From: Micrococcus sp. 2A
Lineage (GTDB): Bacteria > Actinomycetota > Actinomycetes > Actinomycetales > Micrococcaceae
DNA: 64,000 nucleotides
NCBI RefSeq assembly: GCF_039519235.1
Contig: NZ_CP154351.1
Span: forward strand, 2,108,001 to 2,172,000
Direction: 5' to 3'
Shown here: in pieces, positions 19,004 through 27,074 of the stretch
Position numbering within the stretch: position 1 is the first letter of the stretch
Layout of the letters: each line of letters opens with the position of its first letter
Made by a program: the position numbers and the translations under genes
The notes under the pieces: model-generated
The model's database searches: none
The model's input: the letters and a program-made list of their open reading frames with translations, nothing else
Told to the model about the DNA's origin: nothing

Positions 19004-19174
19004 TCAGTCGTCCTTCCCCACGGCCTGGACGTGGGCGGAGGTGACCGGACGGGGTCCCTCCCTCTCGCTCGCGCAGGCCGACACCGTCAGGGCAGCGACG
19101 GCGAGGACCGCGTCGAGCGTGTTCGAGCGGGTGCAGGGGAGTGAGAGCGGAGGTGTGGAGATGGTGCGGGGTAT
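19004..19174 (-). pseudogene. Possible 56-residue lipoprotein with an AUA in place of a start codon
   Basis: Reading leftwards from 19174 there is an open frame of 56 codons with a lipoprotein-type N-terminus: a positively charged segment, AVLAVAALTVSAC (lipobox Cys about residue 34), then a short polar tail ending VQAVGKDD. A good ribosome binding site (GAGGAG) stands 8 nt before the first codon, but that codon is ATA, and no in-frame ATG, GTG or TTG lies further up. It begins 30 bp after the ATPase gene. Either a start codon lost by a G-to-A change, or a rare non-canonical start. Confidence 0.4.
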
Positions 19175-19203
19175 GGAACGCTCCTCTGTCGATGCGATCG
19201 GGG

Positions 19204-19899
19204 TCAGTCCTCGCCGACGCGGACGGCCCGGTCGACGGCTGCGTGGACTAGAGGGTCGTGGCTGGCCAAGAGTACAGCGGCCCCGGCCGCGGCGTGCTCG
19301 CGCAGCAGCGCGATGGCCTCACGGGCCGCAGAGCCGTCGAGGTGGCCGGTGGGCTCGTCGGCCACGATCAGGTGCGGCCGCTTGGAGAGGGCCCTGACCA
19401 GCGCCACCCGCTGGGCTTCGCCCCCGGACAGCCGGGAGGCGGGCGCGCCGAGCCGGTGCCCCAGTCCGAGTCGCTCGAGCTGGCCCCGGACCGTCTGCTG
19501 TGCCTCGGGCACAGACCCCGCGAGGCGCCCGCCGTGGATCCACACACCCGCGTTGTCGAGCGCGGAGAGCTCGCCGATGAGCTCGCAGGACTGGTCCACG
19601 TAGCCCAGGTGCACCCGCCGGTACCGCGCGAGATCCCCGGCCGAGAGGTCCGCGACCTCCCCGGCCAGCGATCCGTCGGGGCTGCGGTAGATGATCCGTC
19701 CGGACAGCGGGCGGGACAGCCCGGCCAGGTGGCGGATCAGGGAGGACTTCCCCGTGCCGGAGCGGCCCCAGAGTCCGACGACGTCGCCGGGCGCAAGGGT
19801 CAAGTCCAGGGACTCGACGAGCACGCGGGTGCCGCCGTCGGGATGGCGGTAGCCGACCTGGACGCGGTCGAGGGTGAGCACGGGCGCGATCACACTCAT
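19204..19899 (-). CDS. ABC transporter ATP-binding protein (MacB/LolD type)
   Basis: 231 residues, a lone ATPase. Walker A GRSGTGKSS (about residues 42-50), Q-loop YVDQSCELIGELSALDN, signature RLSGGEAQRVALVRAL, Walker B LIVADEPTGHLD, and H-switch ASHDP. This is the class that partners FtsX-type permeases. The ATG overlaps the stop of the permease gene (ATGA), so the two are made together. It powers either export or release of a substrate from the outer face of the membrane. Confidence 0.92.
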   Translation of the reverse strand: MSVIAPVLTLDRVQVGYRHPDGGTRVLVESLDLTLAPGDVVGLWGRSGTGKSSLIRHLAGLSRPLSGRIIYRSPDGSLAGEVADLSAGDLARYRRVHLGYVDQSCELIGELSALDNAGVWIHGGRLAGSVPEAQQTVRGQLERLGLGHRLGAPASRLSGGEAQRVALVRALSKRPHLIVADEPTGHLDGSAAREAIALLREHAAAGAAVLLASHDPLVHAAVDRAVRVGED

Positions 19900-22820
19900 G
19901 CGGGCTGCCCCTTCCAGGCGCGGGCGAGCTGGGCTCGCCGGGTGAGCAGGGTGATGACGAGGGTGAGGAGCAGGGCGACGCCGGCCGCTCCCGCCACGAG
20001 GGGAAGGTCCGGGCGGGGGGTGAGCAGCGCCAGGACGACGCCGGCCACCACCGCGACCGCGATTGCTTCCACGGCCAGGGCGGGCACGTGGCGTCCCAGC
20101 AGCCGGGAACGGGTCCAGCCGGCGAGCAGGAGCACGGTGGCCTCCCCCCGGACGTCCGGGCCCTCCACCCGGTGCAGCTGCACCAGGAGGACCATCCCCA
20201 CGACGGCGGCCAGCGCACCCAGCACCAGGCGGAACGGCAGGTCCTGGGCCACGGCGGCGCTGGCCAGCACGGAGACGCCGGCCTCGCGGCGGGCCTGCAG
20301 GACGACGGCCACGAGCAGGCCGGCACCGACTGCCACGGCCGCTCGGTATGCCGCGCCGGTGAGCAGCCGCGGCCACGTGCGCGCGGTCCACCGGGTCAGC
20401 AGCGCCGCCGGGGTGCGGGCCGGTCGGGCCGTGCCGACGCTCCCCTCCCGACCTGCCGACGCGGCGGGGCGGGCCGCGAGCACCGCCGCAAGCACCACGG
20501 CCCCGGCCAGCCCCGCCGTCGCCCCGAGGCCCACGGCCACCAACGGGGGCGCCACGCCGAGGCGCCTGGACATCGTGCCGACGACGGCGAGGGTGGCTGC
20601 CGCACCGACGAGCACCGTCAGTGTGGCGGCGTCCTCGCGGAGGTGGCGGGTCACGGTGGCGCTGCGTGTCCACCCATGGACCGCCAGCACACCCGCCCGG
20701 TGGCGCCGTGGCTGCAGCGCGGCGGCCACGCACAGCCCCGCCAGGGCGGTCAGCAGGACGACCACCGTCACCGTCTGCGAGGTCCCCGCGGTCCCGACGG
20801 CCGCGGAGACCCGCTGAGACGCGGCGAGCTCCGGGCCGAGCTGGCGCACGGTGCCGAGCGGCCCCGTCCGGGGATCACCCTCCGTGGAGTCGAACCGGTA
20901 GGACACCACCTGCATCTCGCGGGGCGCCAGGCTGGAGGCGGCCACGGTGACCGCTGCGAACCCGGCGGCCTCGAGGCGCTGGGCGACGGCGTCGATCGTC
21001 GCGAGGTTCTCCGGCGTCAGGTCCTCCCCCACACCGGCCACCCGGACGCGGACGGTGCTGAAGGGCCGTTCCAGTCCGAGTGCCCCCGCGGAGGCGGCGT
21101 CGACGTAGGCGGCGGGCATCTGGTTGGCGAGACCGAACCCGGTGGAGGCGGGCCGCAGCCGGACGTCCCGCGGAGTTCCGTCGGGGTCCGCTACCAGGGT
21201 GGTGGGCAGCTCGACATCCGTGAGCAGCGGGGCGATCCCCGCGAGTGCGGCGTCCGGCTCCGGCGTAAGGGTGCCCACGCTGACCAGCAGGGGCGCGTCC
21301 CCGGTTCCGAACCGTCGGCCATCGTCAGTGGCCGTGTAGTACGCGGACTCCCGGGACGTGGAGGCCGGCAGCGCCCGGGTGACCGCGACGTCGGGCCGGC
21401 CGGGGAGCGTGCCGGAGGCGGTCTCCACGGAGGCGGCCTCGGCCAGGGGCTCGTCCGCAGACGCCGGCCGGGTCAGGGTCCGCGTCTCCTGCACCAGGGA
21501 CAGGCGGGGCGAGTCGTAGCTCAGGACCGGGTCCCGGCCCGTGGTCAACCCCGGCACGGGGACCACGGTGACCCCGAGCCCCAGGCCGCCGAACCGGCCT
21601 GAGACGTCGGAGGTGGAGACCTCGTCCTGCGTCGCTGTCCCGCCGGCGGGCAGCGCCCACACGGGCATCCCCACGATGCCGCGGGGCGCGGTGGGGTCCC
21701 GCGGATCCACCGGCGCCTGCTCGATGTCGAGCCGGGTGACCGGCTCCCGGTACGGGGCCGCGCGCACCTCGAGGGTCAGGGGCGCAGACCCGACGCTCGT
21801 GGCGAGCAGCGGGACGGCGGTGAGTGAGTCCACCGGCCGTCCGGCCGCATCCGCCAGGCTCTGGAGGTAGGCAGGGAGCCGATCCTTCGCCCTGACGAGC
21901 GCCTCAGCCTCCTCGGTTGCGGCGCCGGAGAGCCTGTCGACGACAGCCGGGAGGAAGCCGGCGGGCGAGGACTGCGCTAGCACGCGGAACGCGTCGGCGG
22001 CGGCGGGGTGCCCGCCGAGGGACAGCAGCTGCGCCTCAGCCGCGGCGTCCACCACGATCATCCGATTGCCCTGCGGGTCGGGGTCCGCCCACGGGGCGGC
22101 CCAGTACGTGCCGGCCGGGACCTCACGCTGGGCGGGCGGAGGCGTCTGACCGCGGGGACCGACGGCAAGGGTGGGGAGCTCGACGTCCGTGCAGGGGCCT
22201 GGCTCGGGAGGGGCCGGATCGCAGAGGGCGGGATCGTCCAGCAGCGGACGGGCGTCCGCGATCGGCCCGTCGGAGAAGGAGCCGATCAGTGTGGCGTCCA
22301 TGCCGAGCACGGGGCGCGGGCCGAGTCCGTCGTCCGTGCTCACCCGCGCGTCCAGGTCGAACGCGTGGGGACCCTCCACGCTGCCGTCCGCGGGGTAGCC
22401 GATCATGACGGCGTCCTGGTTGGCCACGCTGCGCACGCCAACGTCGCCGAGCGGGGCGGCCACCTCGACACCGGGCACCGCCCGGATGCGGTCGAGATCG
22501 GCCGGGCTGAGGCGCTCGGCTGAGCTCGTCCAGGCGGCCGTGTCCAGCGGGGCCATGAGGGCTGCCGCGCTCTGTGCGGCCGCGGGTGCGGACACGATCA
22601 GGTCATAGGACCCGCGCCAGCTGCTGTCGACGAGGGCCTTGAGCCGCTGTGTGGCCTGGGCCTGGACACCAAGGCCCAGGACCAGGGCCACAGCGAGCGC
22701 CCCGGCCACCAAGCGCAGCAACCGCACGGCGGGGAAGAAGGGCCAGGCTGGTCCTACACGGCGAGAACCCTCACCAGTGCTCGTCTGGACTCGCGAGCTC
22801 TGGGGCGGTCGGGACGTCAT
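19896..22820 (-). CDS. Large FtsX-type ABC permease
   Basis: A 974-residue permease. One N-terminal helix (FPAVRLLRLVAGALAVALVL, about 28-50) is followed by a very large extracytoplasmic domain (about 55-650, beginning TQRLKALVDSSWRGSYDLIV) and then six or seven helices to the end. This is the MacB/FtsX layout, with two FtsX-like halves fused. Overlaps both neighbours by 4 bp (lipoprotein upstream, ATPase downstream). Such permeases act as mechanotransmitters: they pull lipid-anchored or secreted peptides from the membrane or give immunity to them. With a lipoprotein and a small secreted protein upstream, a dedicated export or self-protection role is plausible. Confidence 0.85.
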   Translation of the reverse strand: MTSRPPQSSRVQTSTGEGSRRVGPAWPFFPAVRLLRLVAGALAVALVLGLGVQAQATQRLKALVDSSWRGSYDLIVSAPAAAQSAAALMAPLDTAAWTSSAERLSPADLDRIRAVPGVEVAAPLGDVGVRSVANQDAVMIGYPADGSVEGPHAFDLDARVSTDDGLGPRPVLGMDATLIGSFSDGPIADARPLLDDPALCDPAPPEPGPCTDVELPTLAVGPRGQTPPPAQREVPAGTYWAAPWADPDPQGNRMIVVDAAAEAQLLSLGGHPAAADAFRVLAQSSPAGFLPAVVDRLSGAATEEAEALVRAKDRLPAYLQSLADAAGRPVDSLTAVPLLATSVGSAPLTLEVRAAPYREPVTRLDIEQAPVDPRDPTAPRGIVGMPVWALPAGGTATQDEVSTSDVSGRFGGLGLGVTVVPVPGLTTGRDPVLSYDSPRLSLVQETRTLTRPASADEPLAEAASVETASGTLPGRPDVAVTRALPASTSRESAYYTATDDGRRFGTGDAPLLVSVGTLTPEPDAALAGIAPLLTDVELPTTLVADPDGTPRDVRLRPASTGFGLANQMPAAYVDAASAGALGLERPFSTVRVRVAGVGEDLTPENLATIDAVAQRLEAAGFAAVTVAASSLAPREMQVVSYRFDSTEGDPRTGPLGTVRQLGPELAASQRVSAAVGTAGTSQTVTVVVLLTALAGLCVAAALQPRRHRAGVLAVHGWTRSATVTRHLREDAATLTVLVGAAATLAVVGTMSRRLGVAPPLVAVGLGATAGLAGAVVLAAVLAARPAASAGREGSVGTARPARTPAALLTRWTARTWPRLLTGAAYRAAVAVGAGLLVAVVLQARREAGVSVLASAAVAQDLPFRLVLGALAAVVGMVLLVQLHRVEGPDVRGEATVLLLAGWTRSRLLGRHVPALAVEAIAVAVVAGVVLALLTPRPDLPLVAGAAGVALLLTLVITLLTRRAQLARAWKGQPA

Positions 22821-23413
22821 TCGGAGGGAACCGTCAACGCCACCCGGTAGGGCTCGTCATTGTCCACGGTGACCGTGAAGGTCACTGGCCCGGCCTGTTC
22901 TATGGGAGGCGTCGCTGCGGACCACCCGCCGCACAGGGCCTCCGATCCGGCCATCCACGTTTTCTCATCGCCATCGCCACTCGAGACGTGGATGTCCGTC
23001 TTGCCAGTCGCATCGGAGGGGCAGAGCAGGACGACCCGAAGGATCGCGCCCTTCTGGGCATCCACCGTGATCTCCTGGGTGCCCCGACCGACCCTCTCCT
23101 CCAGGACGGACTCCTGCTCCACATCGATGTAGTCGGAGTCCGGATTCTGACGTGCGTACTCCTCAAGGGTCATGCCCCCCTCCTCGAACAGAGCCGCGGG
23201 GAGAGCCTCTGCCGCGTTCGGGGCCTGGGCCCCGGCATCGGACGAGCCGCTCGTGGCGGCTGACTCCGAAGGGGCCGCACTGGCGACAGCCGTGGAAGTG
23301 CCCGAGGGGGTCGGAGTGTCGGACTGAGAGGCGGAGCACCCGGAGATCGTCGTGCCGACGAGCACAGCGGCGGCGAGGGCGGCCAAGCGACGTGAAGGAG
23401 ACAAAGGGAACAT
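22817..23413 (-). CDS. Lipoprotein of the FtsX-ABC cluster
   Basis: 198 residues from the ATG at 23413: signal RRLAALAAAVLVGTTISGCS with lipobox Cys about residue 27, a Ser/Thr/Ala linker (residues 28-70), then a short helical stretch (MTLEEYARQNPDSDYIDVEQ) and a compact beta-rich C-terminal domain with two cysteines (LLCPSD; EALCGGW). I do not recognise the domain. The stop overlaps the permease start (ATGA). A typical Shine-Dalgarno is missing before this ATG; the leader there is pyrimidine-rich, so translation may be coupled to the gene upstream. Reads less GC-rich than its neighbours. Confidence 0.75.
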   Translation of the reverse strand: MFPLSPSRRLAALAAAVLVGTTISGCSASQSDTPTPSGTSTAVASAAPSESAATSGSSDAGAQAPNAAEALPAALFEEGGMTLEEYARQNPDSDYIDVEQESVLEERVGRGTQEITVDAQKGAILRVVLLCPSDATGKTDIHVSSGDGDEKTWMAGSEALCGGWSAATPPIEQAGPVTFTVTVDNDEPYRVALTVPSE

Positions 23414-23492
23414 GACATGCCTATCCGTAGGGGGGGGAATAGGGGGGTGCAGCGTCAGGCGCCCTGCGCCCGACGCTGCACCGCTCACCGCA

Positions 23493-24053
23493 TCAGAGCT
23501 TGAAGTGCTGGAAGTAGAACTGCTGCCACGGGGTGTAGAACGAGCCGCTGCGCAGCGTGACCACGTCGCAGCTGCGGTTCAGCATCTGACGCTTCCATGT
23601 TCCCTGTGCCTGCTTGGCGCCGATGGCGAGCTTTCCACCGTTCGTGTAGGTGCTGGGCACGGTCCAAGCACCGCTGACGGTATTCGTAGACGAGTAGCTG
23701 ACTCCCACACGGGTCCCGACCTTGGCGGAGACGCCAGCGACAATGGCGCTCACATCGCCAGAGAGTTCGCCTGTGATGTCGCCACTGACACCGAACGTGC
23801 GCCCGGTGGCGATAGTGAGCCTGACTCCGGGAGCCCCGGACACTGACGAGTAGGCGGAGTACGACTGCTTGAACGTGTTCGATGTCACGGTGGTGCTTGT
23901 CCAGTACTCCTCGGCACAGTACGCGTCCGGGGTAGCAGTCTCCCCTCCCACGGGCGCGGTCGCAGCCCCCGCTACGGGAGCCACCGCTAGCGACGCCGCC
24001 ATCACCGCACCGGTGGACGCCGCCATGATCCTCTTCTTCATGTCCATCCGCAT
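23493..24053 (-). CDS. Small secreted beta-rich protein, possible effector or bacteriocin
   Basis: 186 residues from the ATG at 24053, chosen because GGAAGG lies 9 nt upstream. A Sec signal (MKKRIMAASTGAVMAASLAV, cleavage after AGA about residue 33) leaves a mature protein of about 153 residues with two cysteines. The middle shows alternating polar and hydrophobic residues rich in Gly/Ser/Val (about residues 95-130), then a WTVPSTYTNGG turn and an aromatic C-terminus (FYTPWQQFYFQHFKL). That pattern recalls small secreted beta-barrel or aerolysin-like proteins, though no family can be named. It is first of a cluster with a lipoprotein and an FtsX-ABC pair and has its own good promoter. Confidence 0.7.
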   Translation of the reverse strand: MRMDMKKRIMAASTGAVMAASLAVAPVAGAATAPVGGETATPDAYCAEEYWTSTTVTSNTFKQSYSAYSSVSGAPGVRLTIATGRTFGVSGDITGELSGDVSAIVAGVSAKVGTRVGVSYSSTNTVSGAWTVPSTYTNGGKLAIGAKQAQGTWKRQMLNRSCDVVTLRSGSFYTPWQQFYFQHFKL

Positions 24054-24130
24054 GATCCGATTCCTTCCAAAGAACCGCCTGCGGGGGCCGCGGGTCGCGG
24101 TCTCGAGCTCCCCCCCTCTCGAATGACTGA

Positions 24131-24160
24131 ATCCTGACTGCGGCCAGGAGCATGTGTCAA
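24131..24160 (-). promoter_or_regulatory. Promoter of the secreted-protein cluster
   Basis: On the minus strand: perfect -35 TTGACA (24160-24155), 18-nt spacer, -10 CAGGAT (24136-24131), about 80 nt before the start codon at 24053. An unusually canonical -35 for this window. Confidence 0.6.
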
Positions 24161-24290
24161 GCATCACATTTCTATGCTTCGCTCCACCCCAGCTCAGGTC
24201 GCGAACAAGCTTCTCTGCGCCGCCCCCTCAGCCTCCCGGCGATCGACGCACCCTCCGTGACCCCGCGCGTCGCCCGCCCCCCGGGCCGCT

Positions 24291-24320
24291 TTGACCATCC
24301 CTCGGACCCCTCCGTAGGCT
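24291..24320 (+). promoter_or_regulatory. Promoter of the SAM riboswitch transcript
   Basis: -35 TTGACC (24291-24296), 18-nt spacer, -10 TAGGCT (24315-24320). Transcription would begin at about 24327, just before the first pairing strand of the riboswitch. Confidence 0.7.
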
Positions 24321-24328
24321 GATCCCCA

Positions 24329-24413
24329 GAATCACGAGTCCCCGTCATCACGGCCCTGGCCGGCGGGGCGGCAACCCTCTCACGCAGTAGTGGGGTGCTC
24401 CAGGTGAGGATTC
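24329..24413 (+). ncRNA. SAM-IV-type riboswitch
   Basis: P1 pairs GAATC (24329-24333) with GATTC (24409-24413). After the ACGAGT turn, P2 pairs CCCCG (24340-24344) with CGGGG; then comes the conserved CGGCAACC joining strand, a P3 hairpin (CTCAC with GTGGG), and GGGGTGC-TCCAGGTGA. This order of conserved blocks is that of the actinobacterial SAM-IV aptamer, relative of the S-box. S-adenosylmethionine binding would turn off the flavin reductase gene. The name rests on remembered consensus, not on a covariance search. Confidence 0.75.
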
Positions 24414-24454
24414 GGCCCGGCGGAGGACCCCGACGGGCAAGTACTCGCGTCTCC

Positions 24455-24497
24455 GCGGATCACGCCGATCCGCTCAGGTGAACCGCCCTTCGCGGAG
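24455..24497 (+). promoter_or_regulatory. Candidate expression platform of the SAM riboswitch
   Basis: Two hairpins that exclude each other: GCGGATC (24455-24461) with GATCCGC (24467-24473), or CTCCGCG (24451-24457) with CGCGGAG (24491-24497). They lie between the aptamer and the start codon at 24527 and could switch transcription or access to the GAAGAGGA ribosome binding site. Confidence 0.45.
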
Positions 24498-24526
24498 CCG
24501 CGTCCGTCACGAAGAGGACCCGCGCC

Positions 24527-25078
24527 ATGACCTTGACCCTGACCGACCACCACGCCCCTTGCCGGCCTGCCGGCGCCCACCCCGCCTGGCAGGCCGACGT
24601 CTCCCGCGACCGCCTGCGCCCCGGCCTGGCGGCGTTCCCGACCGGCGTCGTCGCCGTCGCCGGCCTCGTGGACGGGCACCCCGAGGTGATGGTCTCCTCC
24701 TCCTTCAGCGTGGGCGTCTCGTGGGAGCCGGCGCTCGTCTCCTTCTCCGCACAGCTGACCTCGCGCACGTGGCCCCGACTGCGCCTGGCCGAGTCGATCG
24801 GCGTGTCGCTGCTCGCGGAGGACCAGGCGCACCTGTGCGGGCAGCTGGCCTCCCGCACCGGGGACCGCCTCGCGGGGATCGACGTGCACGTCAGCCCGAA
24901 CGGCGCGCTCCTGCTCGAGGGGTCCTCCCTGTGGCTCGAGACAAGCCTGCACACCGAGGTGCCCGCCGGGGATCACGTCGTCGCCCTGCTGGAGGTCTCC
25001 GGCTTCGCGGACCACACGGACGCCCGCCCGCCCGCGGCGCTGCATCGCAACCTCTTCCACGGGCTCACCGCGCTCTGA
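24527..25078 (+). CDS. Flavin reductase family protein
   Basis: 183 residues, a split-barrel FMN-binding flavin reductase domain: DRLRPGLAAFPTGVVAVAGL, then VSSSFSVGVSWEPALVSFS and the LLAEDQAHLCGQLASRTGDR segment. Members give reduced flavin to two-component monooxygenases. GAAGAGGA precedes the ATG. It is the only gene behind the SAM-IV-type riboswitch, which would tie it to sulfur metabolism, for example as the reductase of a sulfonate or sulfone monooxygenase encoded elsewhere. Confidence 0.85.
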   Translation: MTLTLTDHHAPCRPAGAHPAWQADVSRDRLRPGLAAFPTGVVAVAGLVDGHPEVMVSSSFSVGVSWEPALVSFSAQLTSRTWPRLRLAESIGVSLLAEDQAHLCGQLASRTGDRLAGIDVHVSPNGALLLEGSSLWLETSLHTEVPAGDHVVALLEVSGFADHTDARPPAALHRNLFHGLTAL

Positions 25079-25368
25079 GGAGCGCCCCGGAGCCGGGATC
25101 CGCACGGACTGGAACGGCCCCAGATTGCGCTCACAGGCGAACATCCGATGAACATCGACCCCGTGGTCGCCAGACGGTCGAATCCGTGGCAGTATGAACC
25201 TTGAAGTTGATCCAAGCTGTATCCCGTAACATCACTGCTTGTCAGTCCCGGCCCCGGTCGGAACGATGAGTGTGGGCACGCGGTTCAGTTCTGCCGCTTC
25301 ACCCGGAGGCCACAGTGGCCACCGGTTCCCACACCGCCCCTCCGGGGGCACATCGAAAGGACACCATC
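25079..25368 (+). other. Leader and promoter region of the cold-shock gene
   Basis: 290 bp without a convincing gene. The middle (25185-25245) is AT-richer than anything nearby and has promoter-like TTGAAG, TTGATC and TATGAA stretches, so transcription probably begins there and leaves a 5' leader of over 100 nt. Long structured leaders are usual for cspA genes. Its last 20 bases hold the GAAAGG ribosome binding site. Confidence 0.5.
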
Positions 25369-25572
25369 ATGGCTGTCGGTACCGTCAAGTGGTTCAACGC
25401 TGAAAAGGGCTTCGGCTTCATCGCTCCCGAGGATCAGTCCGCGGACGTCTTCGTGCACTTCTCCGCCATCACCGGCTCGGGCTTCAAGGAGCTCCAGGAG
25501 AACGACCGCGTCGAGTTCGAGACCCAGCAGGGCCCCAAGGGCCTGCAGGCCGCGAACGTGACCAAGATCTGA
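25369..25572 (+). CDS. cspA: Cold-shock protein (CspA family)
   Basis: 67 residues, a single cold-shock domain: [18 protein letters not shown] (RNP1 KGFGFI) and DVFVHFSAI (RNP2). The ATG at 25369 with GAAAGG upstream gives the usual length; the longer frame from 25273 is leader. It binds single-stranded RNA and melts structure. A strong hairpin terminator follows 55 bp after the stop. Confidence 0.95.
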   Translation: MAVGTVKWFNAEKGFGFIAPEDQSADVFVHFSAITGSGFKELQENDRVEFETQQGPKGLQAANVTKI

Positions 25573-25627
25573 TCTTCCTCCTCTGAGGATTCCGTCCCCG
25601 GCGCCTGAGGCGCTGATGGACGATCAC

Positions 25628-25661
25628 CGAAGGCCCCGATCCCCACGGATCGGGGCCTTCG
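25628..25661. terminator. Bidirectional terminator between cspA and the MFS gene
   Basis: A perfect 15-bp inverted repeat (arms 25628-25642 and 25647-25661, loop CCAC) between converging genes. Confidence 0.85.
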
Positions 25662-25675
25662 TCGTGCGCCGCGGC

Positions 25676-26968
25676 TCACACGCCGGACCGGCCCCGATCC
25701 ACACGGCGGCGCAGCAGCCACGTGACCCCGAGTCCCAGCAGGTACGCCCCGCCCACCGCGAGCAGGCCGAGGCGGAAGTCCCCGGTGTGGTCGCGGAGCA
25801 GGCCCATCACGAGCGGTCCGCACGCGAAGCCGGCGTACATGCCCATGGCGTTCGTCCCCGAGGCGTCGCCGAGCTGCCCGGCCGGGACGCCGTCCATGAT
25901 CCCGGCGTTGATCACCACGTTCGCACCCAGCACGGTGAGCCCGTGCAGCACGGCGGCCGCCCACAGGAGGGCCGGCGCGTGGCTCACGTCGGCGGCCAGG
26001 AGGGCGGCCACCACCAGCAGCGATCCGGCGCAGATCGCCGCGAGCAGGGTGGTGGGCCGATGCCCGGCGGCCATGCGGCGGCCCCACCAGATGCGGGAGA
26101 AGACCCCGATCACCCCCGAGACGGCGGCGGCCGCCCCGCCGACGACGAGGGACTGGCCGAGCGTCTCCACCGCGAACAGCGGCAGGTACGCGTTCACGGC
26201 CTGCATGCCGAGGCCCGTGAGGAACGCGATCGCCGCGAAGAACCACACGCTCGCCGGCAGCCGCTCACGCCCACCGCGTCGGCCGGTCGTCGGCGCTCCG
26301 GCACCCGCGGGACCCTCAGCGGCCCGCGGCGCGCCGTCGTCGTGCCGGATGTGCGCCGCGGCCGCGGAAGAGCCCGCCGGGAGCGGCGGCACCGTGGCCC
26401 ACGCGACGACGCCCAGCACGCCCGCCACGAGCGCCGCCCCCAGCGCCGCGCCCGTCCAGCTGAGGGCCAGTGCCGCGGCGGGGAAGAACAGGCCGCCGAA
26501 GAGCTGCGCGAGCTGCACGCCGGACTGCTTCACCCCGATCCACCCGATGCGCCGCTCAGGCGGGGCGACCTCGCGGATGATGCGGTTCGTCGTCGGGTTC
26601 GAGATCGCCTGGGTGACCCCGGCGAGCGCCGCCGCCGCGTAGAGCGCGAAGAGCGTGGTGGAGAACGCGCCCACCACGAGCGCCAGGGCCGCACCGCCGA
26701 AGATGATGCCCATCTGTGCGCGCGAGGAGAGGCTGTCCGCGAGGCGTCCCAGCCACACGGACGTGACCGCGGCGGCGCCGAACACCACGGTGAGCACGGT
26801 GCCGAGCTGGCCGGAGGTGACGCCCAGGCGCTCGATCACCAGCGCGGAGGAGCTGGCCACCCCGTAGTTGAACAGCGGGCCGGCGGCCATGGCGGCGAGC
26901 AGCACCGTCAGCAGCAGGACGTCCCCGGGGCGGCCGGGCTGGCGGGCGGGTACGGAGGGCGGGGTCAC
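25676..26968 (-). CDS. MFS transporter
   Basis: 430 residues, 12 predicted helices in two halves joined by a cytosolic loop (about residues 200-235). GRLADSLSSRAQMGI is the loop 2-3 motif of the superfamily. I start at GTG 26968, about 14 nt behind AGGAGGGGG; the upstream frame is arginine-rich and overlaps a terminator. Substrate not predictable. The first half resembles drug/solute exporters. Confidence 0.8.
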   Translation of the reverse strand: MTPPSVPARQPGRPGDVLLLTVLLAAMAAGPLFNYGVASSSALVIERLGVTSGQLGTVLTVVFGAAAVTSVWLGRLADSLSSRAQMGIIFGGAALALVVGAFSTTLFALYAAAALAGVTQAISNPTTNRIIREVAPPERRIGWIGVKQSGVQLAQLFGGLFFPAAALALSWTGAALGAALVAGVLGVVAWATVPPLPAGSSAAAAHIRHDDGAPRAAEGPAGAGAPTTGRRGGRERLPASVWFFAAIAFLTGLGMQAVNAYLPLFAVETLGQSLVVGGAAAAVSGVIGVFSRIWWGRRMAAGHRPTTLLAAICAGSLLVVAALLAADVSHAPALLWAAAVLHGLTVLGANVVINAGIMDGVPAGQLGDASGTNAMGMYAGFACGPLVMGLLRDHTGDFRLGLLAVGGAYLLGLGVTWLLRRRVDRGRSGV

Positions 26969-26998
26969 GGCCCCAGGGTATGCCCCCTCCTGCGACAA

Positions 26999-27049
26999 GC
27001 CCTGCGCTGCTGCTCCTGTCCGGGGCGGACAGGAGCAGCAGCGCAGGGC
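26999..27049. terminator. 23-bp perfect hairpin after the glutamate-synthase-like gene
   Basis: Arms 26999-27021 and 27027-27049 with loop GGGGC. It is 25 bp past the stop of the minus-strand gene and 30 bp before the start of the next one, so it separates the two transcripts. Confidence 0.8.
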
Positions 27050-27074
27050 TCGTCGAGGGGGACGGCGGGTCGGG

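Noticed and set aside
22900..24160. Lactococcin 972 family assignment for the secreted protein
   Set aside because: Gene order is similar, but the protein is twice as long and lacks the sequence pattern of that family; I keep it as unknown.
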